This document shows positions 38,357-50,573 of a stretch of DNA of 64,000 nucleotides, in pieces. The DNA is from Ochromonas danica (Eukaryota; Sar; Chrysophyceae; Chromulinales; Chromulinaceae), in NCBI GenBank assembly GCA_015146655.1, contig VKHL01000001.1, positions 595,644 through 659,643 on the forward strand, written 5' to 3'. The position numbers were made by a program, and so were the translations under genes. Under the pieces are notes generated by a model that was given only the letters and a program-made list of their open reading frames with translations, did no database searches and was not told the DNA's origin. Position 1 is the stretch's first letter; every line of letters starts with the position of its first letter.

Positions 38357-38573
38357 AGTTCTTGTCAATCAGGCTCAATCAAGTCTTCGTTGTTGTTGTC
38401 GCGCTGCTGAGCCCATTTGCTGCGCAGAGGCATTTTACGTTTTCGTTTTCGGAGATTCGTATTTTTGAAACTCGTTTGGTTTTCAATTGGGTTGTTATGA
38501 AAATAACTAATTATAGTCTTAGAAAAGGAGAAAGGCAGAGCAATCGAAGCTTGACGCTGTTTTGCTAAAAGAA

Positions 38574-40045
38574 TTAAGCTGTGTAGAGGTCAGACACCTC
38601 AGCAGTGACAGCTCCATCCTTGATGAAATGAACAAACTGCTCTGGGACTGGCTTCTCAATGATGTCCCCATTAGCATCTGGCCAGCAGAGATTCATCTCA
38701 GAGCTCTTGGAGGTGACTACCTTGGTGCTCAGAGAGGAAGTGGGCAAGAAGACTTGGATACCATCCGTCTTATCAATGGCCACAGACGAGACAGCTTCCA
38801 AGCAATGCACTTGCATGCGCTGGCTGTTAACCACCTCAACGGAAGCCATGACATTGTCAAAGTAGACTTTAGTCTTCTTGCAGCTGTCCACAGTGATGGT
38901 GTTACACTTGCCCTTGATCACAATGGTAGCATCCACACAACCGAAGATATAGACCTTGTCCTTAATGCCACGAAGGTCGATCTGAACTAAGCCTTGAGCA
39001 CTGGTTTGGTTCTCCACCTCCCATTTGCTGGGACCTTCAAGATAGACGAGCTTGGGTGGGCCTTTGGTGGCGGGAGCTGCAGCAGGCTTAGCAGCGGCTT
39101 TAGGAGCTGGAGCAGCAGCAGGAGGTGGAGCATCGCCTCCTTTGTATTCAGCACGCCAAGTCTGCATATCCTTCGTGACCTTCTTCAAGCCAGAGGTAAC
39201 AGCACCTTCCTTATTCAATTCAGCAAAGATGTTAACAGTAGGTGTGGAGGAGGCAGAAGCTGTGGTAGCAGGTGGCGCTGCAGTAGGAGCAGGAGCAGCG
39301 GTAGCTTCACCAGGCTTATAGTCCTTAGTGTCAATTCCCTGAGGATTCCACTTCACTCCAGTGGTGTGATGCTCCTTGACATAGGCCATGAGGTCAGTGA
39401 GCAACGTCTTGAAGGTGTCGCAGAAGGCGATCTGGTCTGGGTTGGTCGTGCGGTACTCTTTACGAATTCCATTGGCCCAATAATCAGATCCACCAACGAA
39501 GCTCTCAATGAAATCTCTTGGAGCAGGCTTTACAACAAGCCTAGGGAAAGGGAAAGGGAAAGGGAAAGGGAAAGGGAAGAGGTCACAGATATGACAGATG
39601 TAATAGCGGGGGAGGGGGGAAAGGGTAGTTACCAGTTAAGACATCCAATTCCCTCCGAGCAGGTCTTGGTATGTTTCTCCCATTCGTTACGCTTCACAAG
39701 AGAAGTAGCTGCTTTCATCTGAGCACTGACACCTTGCAGTAGAGGAGGAAGTTGAGCTTGGCCAGGTTCCTTGCACTTGGAAGCCATTAAGAGGAAAGCA
39801 CGCATCTCCATCCAGGCATCAAAGATTATTTTACCAGCTGCTTCAGCTTCTCCGCCAAGCTTTTTCGTAGCAGCAACAAAGGGATCAAGGGCAGCAGCAC
39901 AGTATTGATCAAAACCACGAATAGCAGGAGGAAGAGTGACGGCAGCTGATGACTCAGCAGACCCTGAAGACCCTCCTTGAATACCTAAATGTTGTTCAAT
40001 TTGACCCAAGCGGGTTAAAATTTGTTGTAATAAAGCAGCCTCCAT
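38574..40045 (-). CDS. CAP: adenylyl cyclase-associated protein (CAP/Srv2)
   Basis: Two exons (40045-39633, 39540-38574), 459 residues. CAP recycles cofilin-bound actin and promotes nucleotide exchange on G-actin. The N-terminal oligomerisation helix is MEAALLQQILTRLGQIEQHL. The helical folded domain follows, with the junction CLNW|LVVKPAPRDFIESFVG in it. A Pro/Ala linker takes the place of the proline-rich/WH2 region, and a C-terminal beta-helix CARP domain starts about WEVENQTSAQGLVQIDL and continues through VYIFGCVDATIVIKGKCNTI to the end. The intron ends in a CCCTTT repeat (minus-strand sense) next to the acceptor. The first ATG is at 40045. Confidence 0.95.
39541..39577. repeat. (GGGAAA)n tract forming the CAP intron polypyrimidine tract
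   Basis: About six AGGGAA units on the plus strand lie directly against the acceptor. On the coding strand they read CCCTTTCCCTTT...CTAG, so the simple repeat supplies the polypyrimidine tract. Confidence 0.9.
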
Positions 40046-40243
40046 TTGATGAATATTCAGTCGATCTCGGATCTTCTTCTTCTTTTTCAGTGTGAAATGG
40101 AGGATCTTTGATGGATAGGCAGTATTGTTTTGCGTGGTATGGGGTTGTTGTTGTTGTCTTGCGTGGGGCACTATAGCAATGAATTGGGTGACCAAGTATA
40201 GAAAGGAAGAAGTAATAATAAATAAAAACCAGAAAGTAAGAAG

Positions 40244-40792
40244 ATGGATCCAGCACTTGCCAGTGCTGTAGCTAGAGGAAATCCTGTCGTCTTTTTTGAC
40301 GTAACTATTGCAGGTGTAGCAGCAGGTAGAATTCGAATGGAACTATTCGCTGACGTTTGTCCTAAGACAGTGGAGAACTTTCGACAATTCTGCTGTGGTG
40401 AACATCGAAGAAGTACCTTACCTGTAGGATATAAGTCCGCTCCATTCCATCGAGTAGTGAAAGGTTTTGTTATTCAAGGAGGAGATTTTGAGCGAGGCGA
40501 TGGTACGGGCAAGTACAGCATCTATGGCTCCTCCTTTGCTGACGAGAACTTCATCCTGAGACATACTGGACCAGGCCTATTGTCTATGGCTAATAGTGGT
40601 GTGAATACTAATGGATGTCAGTTCTTCATCACTTGTGCTGCCTGTGACTGGCTGGATGGCAAGCATGTCGTCTTTGGCAAAGTGCTGGACGAGGCCTCGC
40701 TGCTCGTGGTTCGGAAAATCGAAAATGTTCCTGTAGGTGCTGGTGATCGACCAAAGCTTCCTGTAGTGATTGAGCAGTGTGGAGAGTTGTAA
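40244..40792 (+). CDS. PPIH: cyclophilin H-type peptidyl-prolyl isomerase
   Basis: Single exon, 182 residues. PPIH (USA-CyP) is the cyclophilin of the U4/U6.U5 tri-snRNP. The sequence matches PPIH closely: [103 protein letters not shown] and [12 protein letters not shown]. The active-site Arg (FHR), the FxxQGGD and QFFIT residues and the Trp of DWLDGKHV are all present. It lies about 200 bp from the divergent CAP ATG, so the two promoters overlap. Confidence 0.93.
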   Translation: MDPALASAVARGNPVVFFDVTIAGVAAGRIRMELFADVCPKTVENFRQFCCGEHRRSTLPVGYKSAPFHRVVKGFVIQGGDFERGDGTGKYSIYGSSFADENFILRHTGPGLLSMANSGVNTNGCQFFITCAACDWLDGKHVVFGKVLDEASLLVVRKIENVPVGAGDRPKLPVVIEQCGEL

Positions 40793-40826
40793 ATAAGAGT
40801 AGTAGACTATGTTACAGTAGGTGAGG

Positions 40827-41878
40827 CTAGTTGATGGAGGGACGATGGCGGACGGCTTCAACAGTCCCGCTAGCAGCGAAAGCTGAAGCTGATTGTGTCA
40901 ATTCTAGCATATCTTCCTTCTTAAACTTCTTCCCCGTGAGAGGACAAGTTAAGGATGGCACGGCCAATTGGTCAGCTGCTTCTTGGGTCATGAGAGCGCC
41001 TGTGGTCTTGATCAACACCACCTTTTGATTCGTTATGGTCTTTCTGTGAATATCCAAGCTATCAGTCAGCTACAAGCTCATGACCCAATGGAGGGGGGTA
41101 GGGGGGTAGCTGTTGCGTTACCTCGACACAGGGCATAGATAGCGCACAAAGTGGGAAGAAGAAGTGGTCCCAGGGTCTCTTTCTAGATGGATAGGAATAA
41201 GATCTTTTGTTCTTAAAGGTCGGCCAGTGTTGGGACTGGGTGGTCGCTTCGGAGGTTCTTCCAATAGGGTGGCCTTGGCTTGGGGAGTGAACTGAGGCAC
41301 CCAGGGAGAGACCTTGCGCAGGTGTTCCATCTTGTCATCATGATCTGTATCGTCAATTACCTTCTTACGACGAGTTTCATAGTCACTGCAGGGGGGTTCG
41401 AGGGGAAAGGCTTCAGTATTGGATCGTTTGTTAGAAGAGGTGCGACCAGTGCCTTCGTTGAGCTCTAAGAAGCTCTGCACTTCTCGCTCTTGTGCCTTCC
41501 TTTCCTCTTGTAAAGCCTCTTGTTCTAGTCTGGCTTTCTGAGCCTCAAAGTCTCGCTGTAGTTGCTTCAGTTCGCGTGACTTGGTGAGGAGGTATTCCAG
41601 GATGCTCTCACGACTATAAATATGACCACTAGGACTGACTACTGGCTCTTCAGCAGGCTGCATTGATAGTGCACAGTAGCCAAATGGTAACTGTGAGTCA
41701 GTGCCAAGCCGTTGCCTCAACGTACCCATCTCTACCCAGTGAGACAGACAGTGACAGTGAGACAGACTGTAGAGGAAAGGAGAGAGATAGGGAGGGAGCA
41801 CTACTTACGAGCCTTCGCTTTTTCATGATAAGAGTAATGATGACGATCACCACTATTTTTGGAATGTCGAGCGGGCAT
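40827..41878 (-). CDS. NOSIP: NOSIP-like U-box protein
   Basis: Three exons (41878-41809, 41731-41122, 41043-40827), 298 residues. NOSIP proteins carry a split U-box E3 ligase domain and are found in late spliceosomes. It begins MPARHSKNSGDRHHYSYHEK; the YHEK block is diagnostic. The first half of the U-box is CALSMQPAEEPVVSPSGHIY, then SRESILEYLLTKSRE. The second part near the C-terminus holds LTCPLTGKKFKKEDMLEL. A charged coiled-coil region separates them. The exon 1 to 2 junction (EKAKA|QMGTLRQRLG) restores the family spacing. Convergent with PPIH, with 34 bp between stops. Confidence 0.9.
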
Positions 41879-42132
41879 TTCTTTTTTCAATCTATAATTT
41901 CCTCAAACCTTATTATAAATGGTCGAAAGAGGGAAGAAGGGATGTATTATTATTGCCTTGCGAAGGATATTCATTCAAAAGTCCAATGTCATCATCATCA
42001 TTCATTGAAAAAATTGAAAATTGAAAATTGAAAAACTGAAAAGGGATTTAGTATTGATAGTATCTTATCTTGATAGTATTGTATTAGTGGGGGGTAGTCA
42101 TAGTAGTCATAGTAGTCATAGTAGTAAGTGAA

Positions 42133-44920
42133 ATGATGATCAAGAGTATTGATGAGAAGACAATTCATCAACTATGCAGTAGTCAAGTTGTCATCGATCT
42201 GGCCACATCAGTCAAGGAATTAGTTGAGAATGCTCTTGATGCTAATGCGACTATTATTGAAATTCGATTACGTAATTATGGAGCTGATAGTATTGAAGTT
42301 CATGATAATGGGAATGGTATCCAACCTACTGACTTTGAACATTTAGCTGTGAAACATACTACTTCTAAACTGAAAACATTTGAAGATTTACAAAATGGGA
42401 ATGTGTTGTCTTTTGGTTTTCGTGGTGAAGCATTAAATGCTTTATGTGAACTATCGGGTAAGTTCACTGTCATAACACGTCACTGTCATCATCAAACAAG
42501 TCAAACAAGTCCTAGCCTAGTAGGAAGTAGATTAGAGTTTGATCATCTAGGTCATCTTATTAAACAATCTCCTATAGCTCGTGAGAGAGGGACCACTGTC
42601 ATTGTAGACAATCTCTTCCAGGCACTGCCTGTGAGAAGAGCTGAATTCTTAAGGTAACCAATCAACAACCAATCAATGAGTCTCTCTCTCTCTATCTCTC
42701 TCTCTCTATCTCTCTCTATCTCTATCTATCTATCTCTCTCTCTGTCTCTGTCTCTATCTCTCATACACACTCACTCTCATGTGGTCTATCTATCTCTTAT
42801 GGTGTCCTGGGTGTCCCTGTGTTAGGTCGTTGAAGAAACACTATCAGAAGGTGTTAAGAGTCATACAAGCCTATGCTCTCATTGCTGTGGGAGTGCAGCT
42901 CTCACTGAGTCTGATATCCTCTAGTGGAGCCAAGCAAGTCGTCTTCGCCACTCATCGAAGTGAGCGCTTGGAAGAGAATGTCAGTGCCTTGTTTGGCAGT
43001 AGCTTTCTGTCCACACTTCAACCTTTCACTTTCTCCTTCAACTCCTCCTCCTCCTCACCTGCTGCTTGCACTACTGAGGAGGTGACAGTTACTGAGACAA
43101 GCATGAATGCAAGTATGAATAGTTATGATGATGATACAGAAGCCTGTACTAAGCTGCTTCAATCTTCATCATCCTCATCATCTTATTGTCCTGCTGTTGC
43201 TGTAGTAGAAGGGGGAGGAGGAGGAGGAGGAGTGGAGGTAACAGTGTCAGGTTTTGTTTCAAAAGCTGGACAAGGTGTAGGTCGCAGTGATAATGATCGA
43301 CAGTTCGTCTTCTGTAATAGTCGTCCTGTAGATCTTCCACGTGTAGTGAGGTGTCTCAATGAAGTGTGGAGGAGGTATGAGATGAAGCACAAGCCAGCCT
43401 TCATCGTCTGCATTGCAATGCATTCCTCTGCTGTGGATGCTAACTTGAGTCCTGATAAGAGAGAAGTGGTGCTGCAGGAGGAGGAGGCTTTGCTAGAAGC
43501 ACTGCAAGGACATATTGATGCACTCTACCAGCCTAGTCGATCGATGATCCCTCTGTCCTCCTCCTCCTCCTCCCCATTACCTTCACAGACCACCCTTGCA
43601 TCCTTCGTCACCCCATCTCCTCGACAACCACAACAGGAAGAGCATGATTTGGATGAAAAAGAGTCATTGGTAGTGTCAGACAGTGATGTGAATGTGATGG
43701 TAATGGAGGAAGACAAAGGGGGAAAGAATGGTCTTGGTCTGGGTATTGCTGAGAGAAGGGAGAGAACTGATCTACCAGCTACAGGTACAGATAAAGGAAG
43801 AAGATATTGGTCTAGAGAGGTTGCTGTTGTGGATGATGTTGTTAGTGAGAGACAAGAAGATGTTGACAACAAGCAGACAACGAGGCGGGGAATGATCACA
43901 AGGCCAATGACCCTTGCTTGGGACCTTTCCTCTGTAATAGACCAGCATCAGAAATACGCTATAAGTATGGCGACGAAGAAGAGAACTAGCAACAAGAAGT
44001 CAATGGATAATAATCGCAATGTGAAGATGCGAGGAGTGAGTGGAAAGAGAGAAGAACAATCAGAGGAAGAGCAGCAGGAGAAGGAGAAGGATAAGGAGGA
44101 GGAGCGATATCGTACCCTACAGAAACAAGATTTTCTAGATATGCGCATCTTGGGACAGTTCAATCTTGGCTTTATTATCGCAGAACTGCGTGGTGATCTA
44201 TACATACTAGATCAACATGCTTGTGATGAGAAGTACAGGTGATACTACAATACATGACTATCTATATCATACTATAATATACACTATACCGTATTATACT
44301 ATACATTATGCCGTACTATACTATACTACAGTAGTACTATTCTTTGCTATGCTATACCTTCTGTCTTTTTATTTACTCTTTGCGGTGTTGTGATTAGATT
44401 TGAGATGCTGCAGACGAATACAAAGATCCACCAGCAACCTATGTTAGTACCGCTAGCCATCGAAGCAAGCGTCGCCCAGGAAGAAGTTGTCCTATCTCAT
44501 TTGGATCTCTTTACTCAACAAGGGTTCAATCTTCGCTGCGATGATGATGCTCCTCCTGGCCGACGTCTGAAGTTGCTCAGTGTACCATTTAGCAAGGAGC
44601 AAACTTTTGGTGTGGAGGACGTGCTTGAGTTAGCCTCGATGGTGGCTGATGGACTGGGCGAACGAGGTCTGCTGTTGCGCAACTCCAACGCCTCGACTGC
44701 ACTTCGACTACCAAAACTCCTTGCACTTTATGCCTCCCGTGCTTGTCGCAGCGCTGTGATGATTGGTAAAGCCCTTCGCGAAGCTGAGATGGTGCGTATC
44801 GTGAGGCAGTTAGAAGGACTTGACCAGCCCTGGAACTGTCCCCACGGCAGACCCACTCTACGGCACCTTGCTGACCTCTCGCATTTCCTGCCCTCCTCGT
44901 CTTGTACTGATACGGCGTGA
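42133..44920 (+). CDS. PMS2: PMS2/PMS1-type MutL mismatch repair endonuclease
   Basis: Three exons (42133-42653, 42826-44238, 44398-44920), 818 residues. Endonuclease subunit of MutL-alpha. The N-terminal GHKL ATPase has KELVENALDANATIIEI, VHDNGNGI and FGFRGEALNALCELS. The transducer domain includes QFVFCNSRPVDLPRVVR and DANLSPDKREVVL. A disordered Ser/Glu-rich linker follows. The C-terminal domain starts LGQFNLGFIIAELRGDLYIL, continues with the metal-binding endonuclease motif DQHACDEKYRFE, and ends with ACRSAVMIGKAL and CPHGRPT, both also part of the nuclease site. Intron 2 splits the endonuclease motif. Intron 1 holds a long CTCTAT repeat. Catalytic residues appear complete. Confidence 0.94.
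42676..42772 (+). repeat. (CTCTAT/CTCTCT)n pyrimidine repeat in PMS2 intron 1
   Basis: Almost unbroken CTCTCT/CTAT repeat of about 95 bp, located just before the acceptor ending at 42825. Confidence 0.9.
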
Positions 44921-45040
44921 AGATGGAATCTCAAATGATTTGAGGTGACGAAGAAGATCAAAACTCAAAAGAGATGAAAAGGAAAGGAAAGGAAAGGAAG
45001 CATTAAGAAATACTTGTTGTTGATATCGCCAGCTAGGAAA

Positions 45041-46315
45041 CTATTTCCTGACGAAGGTCTTGCCCGCGGCGGTCTTCTTCTCTCCTTCGATCTCCGGCAC
45101 AGCACGATTGAGAACTTGCATCCAACCCGCTACCTTCTTGCGCATGCGCATGTGCAAGTAGGTCTTGGAACCCTTGATGTGATAGTGTAAGTAGTTACGG
45201 AAGCCAGTAAGCAACGTCATGACCTTGTCTTTGCCCACGCCAGAGACATGTCGATCTTCCACGGCGAAGGAGACATAGCCAGCGATCTGCTTGGTAGTAT
45301 CGAAGGGGTAGTTGACGCGGCTCAGTGTGGGAGGCACTTCACGCGAGAAGCTGACAGGGGGAGCATTGCGCACCAATCTCTGCGCTTCAACAAACTCTTG
45401 CAAGAAGACTCTAGCAATAGCTCTATCAGTGACGTCGCCGAAGTCGACAGCATAGGTCACAATGATCTTTCCCTCGAGCGAGCTGATGAACATTGGCTCT
45501 CGCGGCCTGTACTCCACCACCATGACAGGCAGATTGGAAGACGTCTTGGCGACTAAGGCATCGAAGGCTCGATCCAAAGGTCCTGCCATAACATTACGGC
45601 GCAGCTCGCTGACAGTGGTGAGGAACTCGCTGGCAGGGCCGGGCAGTTGATCACAATTGAACTGAATCGCCACGTGGAATCCATCCGCAGGAGGAATCAA
45701 GCAGCCAGGATAGAGGCGTTCCAACAGCTCTTGGCTGCCCAAGCTATTAAATGGAATGAAGAAGAGAGATTAGGCATGCCCAAGGAGGAGACAAGGGTAT
45801 ATATAGAATAGACTAGACTAGCTCAACCTCTTGAGTGTGCTGTAGTTATGGATGGCCATGTGCACAGAGACAATCTGAGGGGAGGCAGCATCACAGAGAA
45901 TCCGAAAAGAGACGTCTAATCATCATTCAATTTTCATTTCCCATAGACAATCAGAACACAGTCAGTCAGTCAGTCAGTCAGTCAGTGTGAGTGAGGGTCA
46001 CTGTGAGGGGAGGCAGAGGCAGAGGCAGAGGCTGGGCTAACTAACCATCGAAATCTCCAAAGTTGATCTCGCAGGCCTCTCTCTTGCCTCTATATGAGAT
46101 GACAACCATAGTATGATAAAGCATGAAAGGAGGAGAAGTCATCCATCAGTCATCACTTACTCCAATAGCCTAGGAGCGAGTAGTTCATACAAGATACAAC
46201 TCTTGGCTTCCAAGAAAATCAGACCCTGGAAAGAATTTTTATTAAGACATAGCAAGGATAAGAGATGTTCAGAAAGAGAAGGAAAGACCATTCTTACCTT
46301 GTTCGTAGCATTCAT
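45041..46315 (-). CDS. ARPC2: ARPC2, Arp2/3 complex 34 kDa subunit
   Basis: Five exons (46315-46298, 46225-46161, 46089-46046, 45915-45828, 45743-45041), 305 residues. ARPC2 is the structural core subunit that binds the mother actin filament in the Arp2/3 branch-nucleating complex. The start LIFLEAKSCILYELL corresponds to the family's ILLEVNNRIIEETL, and REACEINFGDFDG to the VTFADFDG block. Exon 5 covers most of the protein, with ARVFLQEFVEAQRLVRNAPP, NYLHYHIKGSKTYLHMRMRK and QVLNRAVPE as clear hallmarks. Exon 1 codes for only six residues (MNATNK), so the exact start is less certain than the rest. Confidence 0.92.
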
Positions 46316-46515
46316 TTTCGTGGATCCAAGGATGGGTACTATAGGCTTGAGCTTTCGATAGGATCATGAGAAGAGCAAGCAAGACCAGACAGACAGAATC
46401 TGAAGATTTGAAGATCTGACCTAGTTATTCCATGGATTCCTTGTAATTCCACGATGTCTTTGCTCATCGACCCATATTACTGGACGAGTTTGATACCTGA
46501 GCAGTAGTGAAAGAG

Positions 46516-47907
46516 ATGGATGGTAGTAGTAATGTCTCATCACGATCACAAAGTTTGATATTAAAGCCAGGGGAGGTAGGCACCACTAAGAGTGAACAAT
46601 GGTCATTGAAAGCGAACCAGCTCTTCTCCAATCAGTTGACTACCATCAGTCAGCAGGAGACAGAGACAGAGACAGAGACAGAGACTGAGACTGGGCGAAG
46701 TGAAATAGAGTTTGTCAGTCCACGAGAAGCCATTGTCTATCTAGGAGAGATGAAGTTCTCATTGAAGCTTGTGGATGTGGAGCATTCTGTCAGTCATCGC
46801 CATCATCTTCCTCTCTCTTCTCCATTAGCCTTCCATCCTCTCACTGATTTGTGTTCTGCGTTGTTCCCTGTGGACTGATAGGAGGCTTATCTAGGAGGAA
46901 ATGGGGAATTTTCTTGTCAAGGTGGTGTTCATGGACGGTTTATGTTGACAAGTGCTGGTCAAGAGCCTTCGATAGGTCGCTATCCCGTGCAACCGCCCAC
47001 CAAGAAGCGAAGCATTGATCTTGCCACACTTCCTCCTTCCGCACCATTTGATGTGACCCATAGCCGAGCCAACACTCGGCGAGCTGCTTCGCCTCCATCC
47101 AGTAGACCTCCTGCCACTTCTTCTTCTACTGCTGCTGCTTCTGCTCATAATAACAAGGTACAGGAAGAAGTTGGCGTGGCTGGAGTGCGCCTGGATGATC
47201 TTCCACTTCAAACATCTGCTCATGATATAACCTCTTTCTTCTCTGGTTTGAAGATTCGGTCAACATTTTTCTCTTACTATCTTTCTCCTACTACTTCGGA
47301 GTGGAAGTGCTTGGTGTATGTGTGCTTTGGAAGTACTACTGGAGCATCCTTGGCTATCCAAAGATCTGGAGAGCGTCTCCGCAACAAAGCTCTACCAGTC
47401 AGTGTTGCACCCGTAGATGCATGGGAGTTGTATTGTGCGCAGTGTCGAGGTCTGGAAAGTAGTCTTGCCTCGGCAGATTGGATTAAGCTTCCAGAAGCAA
47501 TGCTCCTCGCAGCATCTCCACGTGAAGTGGCAGAGTTTTGGTTCCGTCATCTTTCTCCGGCGTTTTCCTCAAGGTCACATATATTCAATGATCTGCGAGG
47601 TGCTTATGCACGCAGTCTTCTGGATGAAGAACTAAGAATGGCTTGGGACAAACAGGATATGGACGATCAAACCGATCATAGCACTGCTGTGATTGAGCGT
47701 TTGAGTGCAATTAGTCGCGATGCTCTTTTGGAAACCCTTAGAAAGCGCGTGCAATGTCTTTGGATAGCAGTGGCGGCGACAGAGGGGGCAGGCAGTTTTA
47801 TGGCAACCTTTCAACGTGCTGCCTCTCTGGATGAGCATTTCTTTTCTGTTCTATGGAGATTGCAGTTGCAAAGCCGCGTTTCTTCTATGCTGACAATTCG
47901 TAATTAG
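46516..47907 (+). CDS. protein of unknown function with an RRM-like domain
   Basis: Two exons (46516-46788, 46882-47907), 432 residues. The junction VEHS|EAYLGGNG keeps the frame. Exon 1 has a TETETETETE run from a GAGACA repeat. In exon 2 a Pro/Ser/Ala-rich region is followed by an RRM-like fold at about 215-290: VAGVRLDDLPLQTSAHDITS (strand 1, helix 1), then KCLVYVCFGSTTGASLAIQ (the RNP1 region) and GERLRNKALPVSV. The typical aromatic RNP1 residues are weak, so RNA binding is uncertain. The last 140 residues are helical and unrecognised. An ATG at 46454 opens a frame that stops after 17 codons, so 46516 is preferred. Confidence 0.6.
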
Positions 47908-47937
47908 CGAGATCGATTTCACAACGTCTTTTGACCC

Positions 47938-48490
47938 ATGTCATCTGTCGTAAGCATGGGTCAAATGTTGTCTGTGTGGTCAGATCGGCCATTGTTTGTT
48001 CATACAAGGTTCATGACAAATAGAGACGAGGAGAAAGATGTACTTGAGCCAACCGAAGAAGGTCGGCTTAGTCCAGACTATCTATCCTTAAGGAAGGCGG
48101 TAGAAGCCATGACAGTGGAGCTCGCTTCCATCCGACTCAGTGAGTGTGTGCTGTCTTTCTCTGTATTTCCCTTGTCTGCTGTTTATACTTCGTGATTTAA
48201 TCGGAAAAATAATAGGAAATGAGCTAAAGGAGATTGACAAGGCATTTGAAGTTTCATATACACGCATGCTAATAATCATGGGGCTGACCTATGCCACCCT
48301 CTTCTTATACATGCTTTTGATTGGCGTTCCGAATCCTGCTCTGAATGCTGTTGTGCCCAGCATTGGTTTTAACCTCTCTACGTGGAGTTTACCTGTGGTA
48401 AAGACCTTTTGGAGGCATTACTGCTTTCGTAAGTCTGACATATCTGCCAATGAGGAAGAGGACAAAGCCATTTCACCAAATCCGGTCTGA
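47938..48490 (+). CDS. small membrane protein, unknown
   Basis: Two exons (47938-48139, 48216-48490), 158 residues. The junction restores a continuous frame (SIRL|RNELKEIDK). The N-terminal half is polar and charged. The C-terminal half has one clear membrane helix (MLIIMGLTYATLFLYMLLIG) and a second weaker one (ALNAVVPSIGFNLSTWSL), followed by WRHYCFRKSD and an acidic tail. I do not recognise it. It follows the RRM-like gene by 30 bp on the same strand, so its promoter must lie inside that gene's 3' end unless the two are transcribed together. Confidence 0.6.
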
Positions 48491-48749
48491 ATAGTTTCGA
48501 CCACCTTAGCTTCAGTTTTCCGTATGTGCAAATAAAAAGATGCTACAAACAATACCCTAATAGTTCGTAATGTGACATGGCTTTGATGCATTTCCCATTT
48601 TAGCGTTCATTCACGCCAAATCTAAGACGATTGGTTGGAATCTCCAGTCCCACAATTCTCATAGCAGTTAAAGAGATCAGATGGTGCCATTATTCGAATA
48701 TAGTGAAGCAGCCAGATGATAAAACCCCAAACCAAATCTTGTATCAACT

Positions 48750-50389
48750 TCAAGAAGGACTCTTGCTCTGGTTCTCACTGGGTGAGTCGTCGACTTTGCG
48801 CTTGCGAAATGGTGAAGTTGCAAATAAATGGCCAAATGATCGGAATGGTCTTGCCACTGTTTTTTGACGGGACCAGTATAGAGAATAGGGTAGAGGGATA
48901 GTATCAGCAAGAAATGGATGCTGCAGAGCCTCAATAGATGACAAGCGATGGTCTGGATCCAAAGTTAGTAAACAAGATATAAAGTCTATAAATTCTCGAG
49001 ATGGGCCACCAAGAACATCAGAGGACAAAAGAGGAGAGATAAGGTTACGAATAGCCCGTGCTTGCTCCAGACGATTCAAATTATGTCTGTTTGGTCGACT
49101 AGCTGAGAAAAGAGGAGCATTTGATCGACTAGGATTGTCGCGTAAGAAAAGTAAATCGCTGTATTTTCCCCCAGAGAATCTTGTCCGAGGTAGTGGGCCC
49201 AGTAACTGGTCGATTGCTTCTACCATAGCCTCTCGAGTTTGGGCTGTAAATAGAGGCCTCCCTAGAACAAGTTCAAGCAATATCACACCAAGGGACCACA
49301 CATCGATTGCTGTATTGAACGGAATTCCCAATAGAACCTCTGGAGCACGATACGGCAACGATTGAATTTCAAAAGACTCAAAATATGAATTAAGCTCTGA
49401 AAAATGCAAAGTATTGCCGAAATCCCCCAGCCGGATGTAGGCATCACATAGCTCAGAGAGGAACGAAACTGGTCTATCTGCATCTACGAAGCAATTCTCA
49501 GGTTTAAGATCTCCATGAATAATACTCTGACGATGAAGAATTGCAATAGCGCAAGTTAAATGCAGTGCAATCCGACGCAAGGCTTTGAAAGCCTTTGCGT
49601 CCAACACTCCAACAGGTTTCTTGCCTCTCATCTTTATTCCAAGAGGTCTATTTCGAAGAGGAAGAAGGAATTTAGGTAATAAAACAACATCAACAACAGT
49701 ATCTTACCTGGGCTTTATTAAACCCTCGGGTACATCCGTCGCAGTAGTCATCGCTCTTGATGGTGCTTGCTCCATTTGTAAGAGATCGATCAATGTGCTT
49801 GGGTAATACTTCATAACCAGACATAGATGAGGTCCAAGATAGCCACTGCACATAGATTGAACAACTATATTAAACAGTTGATTAGTACATGACTGTACAT
49901 AGATAGAGAGAGAGTTTGTGTGAATGAGAAGTATGAGGGTGAAGAAGTCTTACTATAGGAAGGCCCTCGGGGAAAACGACTTTCCAAAGCATCGAGGAAT
50001 GTCCTCTCTCTGCATCCTAGTATATCATATCCTTTCTTCATCACTTTGATAGCCACTTTCCTATCAAGAAAGATATCATCTGCAAGAAAGACATCAGAAA
50101 AAGCACCACTTCCTATTGCTTCTAATAGTCGATAACGTGAGAGTAAGATAGGACCTCGACCACTACTCCAACATAATCGATGATCTTCTGTCATCGAGTA
50201 TCGATTGGATTGATCTGAACTTGACCAATGCTTGGATGCGACAATCTCACTATGTAAGCGACGTAATCCAATTGTGAGGCGTAGGATAAGTCTTCCAGTG
50301 GAGGAGATCTTTGCACTTCGAAGTGATTTCAGTTCTTCATTATTGAAAGATACCATCTTACTTCGACCATTCACAGGTGTGAAAGACAT
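48750..50389 (-). CDS. DYRK-like CMGC protein kinase
   Basis: Three exons (50389-49954, 49864-49708, 49647-48750), 496 residues. Catalytic elements: Gly loop AIGSGAFSDVF (92-101), Lys115 in VAIKVMK, HGDLKPEN (Asp244, Asn249), a DFG motif (Asp273) and the CMGC segment IQSLPYRAPEVLLG, then AIDVWSLGVILLELVLGRPL. HGDLKPEN, IQS.xYRAPEVLLG and the long insert before DPDHRLSSIEALQHPF place it near DYRK kinases. The activation-loop tyrosines of DYRKs (YxY before IQS) are replaced by Ser289-Phe290-Glu291. The N-terminal 80 residues are not recognised. Exon 2 was placed by the frame through IVQSMCSGYLGPHLCLVMKY. Confidence 0.85.
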
Positions 50390-50573
50390 AGCCGTGTGAG
50401 AGAGTTAGAATGAGAAGGGAATTGAAGTAGAGAATGAAAACTGAAAAACTAACACTGAAATACTGTTATATGAAATCGAATTAATTTCAAATCATCTTGT
50501 TTTCATTTTGCTTGGCTGGTTGGGGTTATCGCACGCAAGGACATAATATTCGTCACACACGCAGCGTAATAAT

